From Crambe crambe (taxonomy: Eukaryota; Porifera; Demospongiae; Poecilosclerida; Crambeidae): DNA of 64,000 bases. The position numbers and the translations under genes are program-made. The stretch is from the NCBI GenBank assembly GCA_963924555.1, contig OZ004592.1, positions 6,944,001 to 7,008,000 on the forward strand, given 5' to 3'. The notes below the pieces were generated by a model. That model was not told where the DNA came from and ran no database searches. It saw only the letters and a list, made by a program, of their open reading frames with translations. Shown piece by piece: positions 56,270 to 64,000 of this stretch (its first letter is position 1; each line of letters starts with the position of its first letter).

Positions 56270-57239
56270 TTAACCAATTTTCTCATAGAGTTTAGGGACA
56301 TAGTCGTCCCACTCAGCCTGATAGTAATTTCCAGCCACAGGGTTGCCAAGGTTGTATTTGGCAGCAACATCACTGGCTTTGGTGCCTCCTCGGTTTTCTG
56401 TAGAAAGTCCCAACTTGGGATCTGTGTAAGTGATGCGTCCTGGCTGCTTATACACTGCAGATGAACAGCATCACTGTACCTATTCTATCTTTGGTAACTA
56501 TCTCACCTAAGTAAATATATCGATGTAGGCCAGTCCCCTCAGGGGGCCCAGAGCCAATGTAAGCAGCTACTTCTTCCCCCTTAGCTACATCACTTCCAGG
56601 AATATTCACCACCAACCAGTGTCTCCACTCCCTAAACTTTGGGTCAGCTCGACTGGGTGCATCTGGGTCTAATAAGTAGCCGGCCACTCATACCCCATAT
56701 GTCCTAAATGTATTTATACCAGTCATGATGATTGTGTAAAAGGCTCCATTCTCTGCAGGATAACTGATTTCTTTTGGAGGATCCTGGACCTATAAACATG
56801 TATCACATCAGTAATTTTTTTTTGAGTGAACTGACTCTGAAAACACTCACCTGAGTAGGTGTCATGACATTCCCAAAGTCCAACTGGCCTGCAGGATACA
56901 CAACCTATGGGGAAAATGGATTTTTACTAGCCAAGTATTGAAGAGCTGAACATATCGAGGTAATATTACACAGCTATAAACCTTAGCTGCATGCTGTGGA
57001 GCTTTGTTGATGACATCGGGAACCACACCATCCTTGGAAAACTTTTCCTCCACTGACAATTGAGTGGACAGCTTTCTGCTCAGTGAAGGTGCCACACTTC
57101 CTGAAATGCTGCATCTTGCTGCTACACTCAAAGAGAGCAGAGGTGTCTTGTTTCCAGTGAGCAAAGGAGACCTGACTGACTTCACCAGGAGTTGGGGAAG
57201 TATATTGTAGCAAGTCTTGGAACAACACAACCTAGACAT
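56270..57239 (-). CDS. PEBP family protein 4, recent copy of gene 2
   Basis: Nearly identical to gene 2 throughout, including its introns and leader ([20 protein letters not shown]). One visible coding change turns LHRYVYL into LHRYIYL at the second signature block; another substitution near 56690 lies at an exon edge. All PEBP blocks are intact. The upstream flank to 57340 is shared with that of gene 2, as expected for a copied unit. The stop lies 136 bp from the gene 3 start. Confidence 0.88.
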
Positions 57240-57342
57240 TCTTTGGATACTTGAAAGGTCAAAGTTCATTTCAATAATAGAATGCACTAGCTCCATTATA
57301 GTAGTATTAAATTTGTTTGTTCTTTCTATCAAAGTCCATAAA

Positions 57343-58252
57343 TTATCCGATTTTCTCATAGAGTTTAGGGACATAGTCGTCCCACTCAGCCTGATAGTAA
57401 TTTCCAGCCACAGGGTTGCCAAGGTTGTACTTGGCTGCAAAATCACCAGCTTTGGTGCCTCCTCGGTTTTCTGCAGAAAGTCCCAACTTGGGATCTGTGT
57501 AAGTGATGCGTCCTGGCTGCTTATACACTGCAATGATACAATGATGTATAAAGTATGACTCACTAAATAAATTAGTTTACCTAAGAATATATATCGATGT
57601 AGGCCAGTCCCCTCAGGGGGTCCAGAGCCAATATAAGTAGCCACCTCCTCACCCTTAGCTACATCATTGCCAGGGATATTAACCACCAACCAGTGTCTCC
57701 ACTCCCGCCACTTGGGGTCAGCTCGACTGGGTGCATCTGGGTCTATGGGATATCGTTAGTAAACTATCTTACATTGATCTTTAGAACTTCAATGCCACCA
57801 TTGAATGAGTCTCTGCTAGGAAGCTAGTATAGGATGGACATTAGACAGACTGAGTGTGGCCTTGCAGTGATGGTGGAAGATTATAACATAGCCACACCCA
57901 CTTGACTTGTATGGCCACTATGTTTAATACTTACCAGTCATAATGAGTGCATAGAAAGCTCCATCTTCTGCTGGATAGCTGATTTCTGTTGGGGGATCCT
58001 GCACCTGCAAAAGTAAAGTTCCAGTCATTATGCCTACACATTAGTGAGTGAGCACAGACTTGAGTTGGAGTCATGACATTCCCAAAGTCCACTTCTCCTG
58101 CAGGATACACCACCTATATAACAACATTATATTGAATCCAGGATCTATCATTTAGTAGTACTGGCTATTGGGACCTTAACAGCATGCTGTGGAGCTGTTT
58201 TAATCACATCAGGAACCACACCACAGTCTGAAAGCTTTTTCTCAACAGACAT
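57343..58252 (-). CDS. PEBP family protein 5, cytosolic form
   Basis: The first exon starts [20 protein letters not shown] without any targeting extension, so this copy should be cytosolic, like vertebrate PEBP1. The later exons read [76 protein letters not shown] and the end [12 protein letters not shown]. An intron of about 190 bp precedes the DPDAPSR exon. It is head-to-head with MRPL35 (82 bp between starts) across a TGCGCATGCG motif. Its last exon supplied the 3' end of chimeric gene 3. As the only leaderless member, it is probably the ancestral type (inferred). Confidence 0.88.
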
Positions 58253-58281
58253 CTTGCACCACTTGCACCTTATCAGCCAAG

Positions 58282-58291
58282 TGCGCATGCG
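58282..58291. promoter_or_regulatory. NRF1-like site between PEBP 5 and MRPL35
   Basis: TGCGCATGCG, centred in the 82-bp gap between two divergent start codons. In vertebrates NRF1 sites are typical of mitochondrial gene promoters, which fits MRPL35; use of the same factor here is inferred. Confidence 0.5.
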
Positions 58292-58334
58292 TTGGAACAT
58301 GGCATATTGACCTTTGACCTTCTATATCTGAAAG

Positions 58335-58808
58335 ATGTTTTCAAGTCAGTGGAGTTCTCTACTTCCTCGATGGACTGTTGGTCTAACCAGATCTCTTTTA
58401 CATGCACCATTCAGGAACTTCTCATTAAAAATCTCTCATGGCTCAAGAACTATTATACCGATACATCAACAGAGATTTAGGATGGTATTCAACCATGCCC
58501 TCCAGCACACTTCCAAAGCTCTAGTGGGTTGCTTTCCTCTTGGGGAAGCTAAGGTACTGACACTTCCAGCTGGAGTTCAAACTCGTAGTGTGGTTAAATG
58601 CAGTAAGCGACGAGGGAAAAAGAAGACCGTGAAAGCAGTGGCAAAGAGATTTCACAGGACAGGCTCAGGGAAACTAAAGTATTGGCCATCTGGAGCAGTC
58701 CACAACATGTTATCCAAGTCTCGTCACCATCGCAGATCACTTCGTAAACCAAGATATGCCAACAAAACCCAACTGAAAACCCTTAACAAAATGTTAGCTG
58801 GTTGGTGA
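58335..58808 (+). CDS. MRPL35: Mitochondrial ribosomal protein bL35m
   Basis: A large-subunit mitoribosome protein. A single exon of 157 codons. The N-terminal half is basic and Ser-rich (MFSSQWSSLLPRWTVGLTRS) as in a presequence. The C-terminal half is a classic L35 domain: KKKTVKAVAKRFHRTGSGKL, KYWPSGAVHNMLSKSRHHRR and SLRKPRYANKTQLKTLNKML. The lack of introns is unusual beside its neighbours. The stop lies 66 bp from that of the convergent THEG-like gene. Confidence 0.9.
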   Translation: MFSSQWSSLLPRWTVGLTRSLLHAPFRNFSLKISHGSRTIIPIHQQRFRMVFNHALQHTSKALVGCFPLGEAKVLTLPAGVQTRSVVKCSKRRGKKKTVKAVAKRFHRTGSGKLKYWPSGAVHNMLSKSRHHRRSLRKPRYANKTQLKTLNKMLAGW

Positions 58809-58874
58809 CATAACAGTCCATTCATACCATTTTTGGAATCTGAATTATAAAAGGGAAAATGATGATAATCATTG

Positions 58875-60254
58875 TTATGTTCCTCTTTTGATGGGTTCAG
58901 CTAGTACTTCAATGCGTGGCGATGGTTTAGCCCTTTTTGCAAGTTCACTAACAATGAAGGCCTCTGGATTGAATTGGAGGTGATCCATTGTGTCCCTGAT
59001 TGTAGGCTTGGCTAGCTCTTCCATCCTAATTGGCATGCATTGAATTATTAACAACGAAAGAAGTACTCTCTTACCTATTGCTAGTCACAGCATTCAAAGT
59101 CCCTGTTCCAACCTTCCATACCACTTCCCTATCTGCTTCATATCCTTCAGGGACTTTCTTTGGTTTTGCCAACTCTTGCACTCTCTCAGTGGGTGCGGCT
59201 TGCTTTGCTGCTTCAGAGACTTTCCATTCAGGTTCTCTGAATGGACCATCCAAACGAGTCTTATGTTTTGCCAAGTCAGCAGTGCCCGGTGGTATGACAA
59301 TGTTTCCTTTTTTAATCACTGTTTGAACCTACATTAAAAGAAAACTTAATAATCTTTAAATGAATGTCTACTGACTGGTTTGGGAATCTTGTAGTCTGGG
59401 TGTGGCGTCTTTGGTTTAGCCAGTTTGGTCGTATGTGGTCTGCTAGGATACGTGGTGGCGGTACGACTGGTGTCCCAGATGACAGACTCTCTCCCGCAAC
59501 TGTATACAAACTGGGGGTGATTCTGGATGAAATTTTGGTGCAGTGTCTTATGACGAGACAGTTCTCCAATCCTCCAAGTGGGAACAGTGTGCAGTGCATA
59601 AGGAGAAACCCTCCAAATCTGAGAGGCACGCCCACACCCATAGAAGAACTCTGGTCTGCATAATATGAAGATTAAATCAGCATTATAATAATATTTATTG
59701 GTAGATTCCAGCACTCTGATAATAGCTTTATTCATTCCAAATGAGGTCTATGAATTTTTTGACACAGCTGCCATAGATCTACCTACACATCTACTTATTC
59801 CCTTTATACTTACTTGTATGTATCTGGGATTGAGTGGTTTTTCTTGGGGGTAGCAAGCATTTTCACTCTGGGGCTAGCACGTGCCTTGAGGGCTGATTGG
59901 CTCAAGGGCCACATGGGTTCCTGGTTACCCCACACAAGATATGGCCTGCAGTGTTAATGAATTATTGAGTAATGCTTCTAGCCTGGCCTGCAGCACTCAC
60001 TCAGTAGTATACCATGTCTGTTTAGACTGCTTTGGTAGAGATAACTCTGAATAGCGTGATCTACAATACAATAATAATGGTGGCACAGTCATGATGAACC
60101 TGACGTCTGGCTAGCCTAGATACTCACTTTTTAGAGATTGCAGATCTTTCGACTGATGCAGAAACAGGTCTTTTCTTAATCACTACCGTTCGCAAAGAAT
60201 AATAATTAACTGCAACAATTCCTATAGTATTGTCTCACCTTCAGCTGCAGCCAT
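58875..60254 (-). CDS. THEG/SPMAP2-like repeat protein
   Basis: THEG-family proteins occur in sperm and are associated with flagellar microtubules. About seven small exons start at MAAAEG (60254) and carry repeated LAKPK-type motifs: TKLAKPKTPHPDYKIPKPV, QELAKPKKVPEGYEADREVV, EELAKPTIRDTMDHLQFNPE and EVLAEPIKRGT at the end, each followed by an aromatic/Trp element (PEWKVSEAAKQ, VVWKVGTGTLN, SVIWDTSRTA, SQIWRVSPYALHT). The repeat pattern Leu-Ala-Lys-Pro...W is diagnostic of the THEG repeat. Upstream exons include LATPKKNHSIPDTYK and PYLVWGNQEPMWPLS. The total is about 330 residues. A choanocyte or sperm flagellar role is inferred. Shares a 136-bp divergent region with the SFI1-like gene. Confidence 0.75.
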
Positions 60255-60390
60255 GTTCGCGTCAAGAAAGAGTTATTACTATGGAAACAAATCACGTGCC
60301 TCTGGCGGGAAAATCAAAGTCCGCGGTGTCTTGAGCCTAGAACTAGCTAAGCTAGAGTGGTTGTAGCTAGCTGTGCTACGCTACTGCATC
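60255..60390. promoter_or_regulatory. Divergent promoter region, THEG-like / SFI1-like
   Basis: 136 bp between start codons of two putative cilia/centriole genes. A CAAATCACGTGCC E-box-like word lies near 60290. No X-box could be confirmed by eye. Confidence 0.4.
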
Positions 60391-63300
60391 ATGTCTCTTG
60401 ATGAACTTAAAAGGCAAAGGATTATTTTGAAGCAACTGAATACCAAGATAAGAACGACTCAAGATGGTCTCCATGTCATGGGCTCGAGAATAAATTTACA
60501 GTCACAAAAAGGTGAATAGCTAGCTATAGCTATTAGAGCATGCAGTACAGATATAGTTTTTATTTGACCTTTGACTTCAGATTCCAACAAACCCCCTCCA
60601 GAGGGACAGAATACTTCCTTGTCCCCTCACAATCCATGGGAGCACATGTTACCGCATCAGGAGGAGACTCAGGGGGGAAGCTTGGCCTCCAGCAGAAGTA
60701 AAAAATTGTTGGTGACTTTGAGAGGGTCGGAGGAACAGCCTCTGCCTAAACCTATGGGTGTAGCCAAAGGAAAAGGGATGAAGGTTACCTTGAATGCATC
60801 ACAGAAGCATCCCCGTCACAGGACAGCTCAAGAATCAGAGGAGAGAGGCTCAAAGGAACAGAAGTTAGGCGGTCAAGAGAAAAAGAAGCTGGTCCAAGGA
60901 GGCAGGAAGACTCGATCAAATTCTAAGTTACAACCTAAAGGAAAAAGGAAGGATGGAGGGAAGGCAGTTCGGTGAGCTTTATAAAAACATCTCCCTATTT
61001 TTATTGCTGATCAAATATTGACACAGCTCTGCATATTTAGCAAAGAAGTACTATTCAAAATGGAGCAGATATGTATTTGGGCGTGTCCCTCCATCTATTG
61101 CCAGGTGCCACCACATGGTGCAGTGTGGGAGGAAGATACTGAGGGAGTGGCAGCAAGTCTGGTGGGTGGAGCAGAGGGAGTGGAAGCTCAAGATCAGAGC
61201 AGAGTGCCATGACAGGTATGTCATTACAGTGAGGGGGTGGAGTCTGATATGAGACCATGGTGGGTGGAGTCTGATGTGAGACCATGATTGGTGGAGTCTG
61301 ACATGAGACCATGGTGGGTGGAGTTTGATGTGAGACCATAGTGGGTGGAGTCTAACGTGAAATCCTGGTGGGTGGAGTCTGATGTGAGATTACAGGTCTG
61401 ATGTGGGTATTACAGGTACCGACTGTGGATCAAGGTGTGGAATGCTTGGACAAGATTCATCTTGCATACTCGCGAGAAGAAGAAGAGGAGAATGGAGAAC
61501 ACGAGGTTTGCAGAGAGGAGGCTTTTGGGACAAGCATGGGGAGGTTGGAGGAGGTACCTTCAGAGGAAGAAGACGGAGAAGGAGAGGAAGGAGTATGCAG
61601 AGCAATGGCATCTAGACACCATCAAGAGGTGAGTCAAGATCCTAGAGATGCAAAGGGAGACCAGTCCTGTAATTATTAACGTAGAACTGGCTGGAATCGA
61701 TGGAGAAATGCACTAGATTTCCACCATCAAATGCAAGCCATGGAGGCAGCTGCTCTGGACCAATGGGCTACTAACTTGCAGATGAAGGTTAGCCTTGAGT
61801 TAAGTTAATGGTTGCTAATAATGATCATTTTCATTTTTTAGACTCTGTGCCAATGGAAGGCTCGGTACAATGACAGGATTGTTATGTCCATGAAGATTTC
61901 AGCTGCTTCAAGCTGTTGGGCAAAGAGGCTGAAACAGACTTCCATAAGAGCTTGGCTGAACTATGTTGAAATGAAAAGAAGAGAAAGTGACCTGACAAGA
62001 GTTGCCGAGGAATGTTATAACTCCACTGCCAAGGCAAAGTACTTCTGCATTTGGAAGAAGCAGTTTGGTGAGGTGAGGTGGCTGGCTCAGTTTCAAGAAT
62101 TGATTAATAATAAGCATAAGACAGCCATTTGCGGAAGGATGCTGACCCACTGGAAGTTCTGTATCCTAAACTTGTCTCACTGTCTCTTAGAGAAGGGCTG
62201 ACTCGATACAATTAATATCCATTCAGTACCCCTTGACCATTGGGTGCACAGATATAACAGTGAAGAAGCATAAGACCCATTTGAAGGAGCTAGCTAGACT
62301 CCATTACTCGCTCACCCTCAAAGCAAAGTGCTTGCACTCATTCAGTGTCTTCCTTGAGCTGCGTAGGAGAATGACATGTGATAAACAACTGGCCCTGGAG
62401 TTCCATGTGCGGACGAGGTTGCATCAGGTGTGGAGCAGGTGGTTCCAGAGGTGTGAAGATAATGAAGAAATTTCACTAGGACTGCTAACTCGTCAGGCGA
62501 GAGCCCATCATGCCCTCAAGCTGACTCAAGCTTCGATGGGGGTGTGGTTGATATTTGTGAAGCAACGTAGGGAGAGCAAGAAACTGAAGGAGGTGGCTGA
62601 TAATTACTTCAAGCGATATGCTTTACCAAAGTAAACCCATTAGACTCCTCATGAAGCAGTGGGTTATTTCCTCCACCCAACTCAGATACTTTGAGGCATT
62701 TAGGGAGCATGTGTCCATCAGCCAATATAAGAAGAACTTGATGGAGAAATCAGAGGAGTTTAGAAGGCAAGATGTTACATGTTTGACTGTTTCCACATGT
62801 GGTATTAGCATAGGTTCTGGTGCTGTAGGGAGACATTGCTAAGCATGGGTTTCTATAAGTGGTGGAGGGGGTCACAGTTGAGTCAAGATGTACGCATGTT
62901 GGAAAGAGTGGTAAGAGATTTGAGTGCCATATTCTAATTTAAATGCTTGAAGGTATGTCGATCTGTTTACAGGCCCTGCTCCACAGGGAGGAAGTCATCA
63001 AGAGAAACCTACTGGTCTTGTGGAGGAAATGTACACAAGAAAGACTCTTGCGTCACGAGCAAGAGGTAACAAAATCTGTTCTCAACTCACTCCATCACGT
63101 TTGGTTTGTATCAACTGGTGGCAGGAGGCAGCTATCAGTCACTGGGTTGAGTCTTCCATGAGTGCCTGCTTCACTCTGTGGAGGAAGAGGTGGGAGTCCC
63201 GGGAAAATGCTGCCAGGAGAACTGAGATGGCTACTCAACACTTCTCTATGACGCTCAAGAGGAAAGGCTGGGGTTCATGGAAACAGGTGTGTCCAGTAAT

Positions 63301-64000
63301 CTACATATGCATGTTGATGGTGTGAAGACATGTCTTCGTGCATACAGTATCTAAGGAGAGAGAGAGAGAGCCAGTCCCATCACCGATCTGCCACGGAACA
63401 CTACAGCAAACTCTTACTCAGTAAGATTCTACAATCCTGGAAGGTACTGGTCCTTAAAGATACCATCTTGTACCACCATAATTATTTAATGATACCAGGT
63501 TTACCACAAACGTGCTTGTGTTAAGAAAGCTAAGACTGCATCGGCCATCCACCTCCACCACTCCTTGATCAAGAAAAACTTCTTCAAGCAATGGAAGGAA
63601 TTTGTGAGGCAGAGAAAGCAATCCAGAGAGCTCTTTAGACTTTCAGTTGTCCATTACTCGCATGCTGCCATAGTCAAGGTAAGGTAGGATGGGCAGAGAC
63701 CAAGCAAGTGTTGATCATAATGGTTTCTTTTCTCTTAGCACTTTGTGAAGTGGGTGGAGTTTACCAGGGAAAGCAGGCTGGAGAGGCAGAGGGAAGATGA
63801 AGAGGTGCGTATGGCTGTCGCTGAACTCACAAGGAAGAAGGCTCTGAGAGTCATCAAAGTTTGGAGGATCTTTGTCCATGAGAAAGACCACGAGAGATAT
63901 AGCGTGGCCAAGGCTGACAGACATTACTGCCACTTGCTCCAATATAAAGTGTTTATGGCATGGCATAGCCGCTACCAAATGGCTCTCAGGAAGCAGCTGC
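60391..64000 (+). CDS. SFI1-like centrin-binding repeat protein, 5' part
   Basis: SFI1 proteins are long helices that bind centrin at spindle poles and centrioles. The start MSLDELKRQRIILKQLNTKI is a short coiled coil, followed by a Lys/Gly/Ser-rich region (60580-60975). From about 61029 the protein is a run of helical repeats, each with a Trp after hydrophobic positions: AKKYYSKWSRYVFG, LREWQQVWWVEQREW, LWIKVWNAWTRF, LLGQAWGGWRRYLQRK, TSIRAWLNYVEMKRRES, AKYFCIWKKQF, LHQVWSRWFQR, TQASMGVWLIFVKQRRES, SMSACFTLWRKRWESREN and KGWGSWKQ. This spacing fits SFI1/centrin-binding repeats (LLxxxFxxW-type). Exons are joined across short introns, one of them carrying a 27-bp minisatellite. The gene continues past the window end, so length and C-terminus are unknown; other WxxW-repeat centriole proteins remain possible. 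Confidence 0.7.
61228..61390. repeat. 27-bp minisatellite in an SFI1-like intron
   Basis: About six units of ACCATGGTGGGTGGAGTCTG plus ATGTGAG with scattered changes. The antisense frame at 61055-61339 (HQTPPTMVS repeats) is only the translation of this repeat. Confidence 0.85.

Larger units (their letters stand above)
55241..57433. repeat. 2.2-kb segmental duplication, unit 2
   Basis: Second unit of the tandem duplication described at 53035-55240, containing most of PEBP 3 and all of PEBP 4. Its right edge lies inside the last exon of PEBP 5, where identity to unit 1 ends (GTACTTGGCTGCAAAATCACC against GTATTTGGCTGCAACAGCAC). Confidence 0.85.

Noticed and set aside
52932-57433. Pure haplotype-duplication (assembly) explanation for the PEBP repeats
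   Set aside because: Not fully excluded, but the gene 1/gene 5 hybrid last exon at the junction is not what a simple haplotig join would give; listed as the refuting test instead.
61055-61339. Antisense repeat protein HQTPPTMVS
   Set aside because: Translation of the 27-bp minisatellite and the opposite strand of an SFI1-like exon.

Overview
The window is animal nuclear DNA, most likely from a sponge (demosponge-like, inferred). It holds metazoan gene families (receptor tyrosine phosphatase, BRD8, TRABID/ZRANB1, WDR11, WDR91, UBTD, an ankyrin/SOCS-box protein, a THEG-type sperm protein). Introns are mostly under about 300 bp, spacing is very tight, and glycolysis is represented by a cofactor-independent phosphoglycerate mutase, which vertebrates lack. 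No species can be named from sequence alone.

Layout. 1-13.4 kb: a tandem array on the minus strand with one full receptor tyrosine phosphatase (signal peptide, three Ig domains, FN3, TM, a cytoplasmic I-set Ig, PTP D1 and D2). Three shorter relatives keep the Ig-Ig-Ig-FN3-TM part but end in a short tyrosine-containing tail. One of them is broken by a MITE. Decayed pieces of the phosphatase D2 exon lie behind the other two. 13.5-16.7 kb: an orphan NHLRC2 C-terminal domain gene and an unrecognised Ser-rich coiled-coil gene. 16.7-24.4 kb: a gene-poor stretch and iPGM, whose last intron is about 3.9 kb and carries a minisatellite. 24.5-52.8 kb: compact housekeeping genes PAAT, UBTD, BRD8, LIPT2, WDR11, ASB-like, sideroflexin, MRPL16, NUDT7-like, TMEM128, ZRANB1 and WDR91. 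52.9-58.3 kb: five tandem PEBP/RKIP genes, four with mitochondrial-type N-terminal extensions, created in part by a recent unequal crossover inside a last exon. 58.3-64 kb: MRPL35, a THEG/SPMAP2-like gene, and the 5' part of an SFI1-like centrin-binding protein that runs off the window.

Architecture. Transcription units alternate in strand almost perfectly, giving nine head-to-head pairs with about 35-295 bp between start codons and tail-to-tail pairs often under 100 bp apart. Shared promoters and overlapping 3' UTRs are therefore likely. The genes do not form one pathway. Several encode mitochondrial or organelle proteins (LIPT2, sideroflexin, MRPL16, MRPL35, PEBPs, peroxisomal NUDT7), and WDR11 and WDR91 both act in endosomal/Golgi traffic.

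The most notable material is the receptor array (phosphatase-less derivatives of an RPTP with visible relics of the lost catalytic exon, and an intracellular Ig domain in the intact RPTP) and the chimeric PEBP duplication. Exon boundaries given here were read by eye from splice signals and reading-frame continuity; family assignments come from remembered family features, not from database searches.
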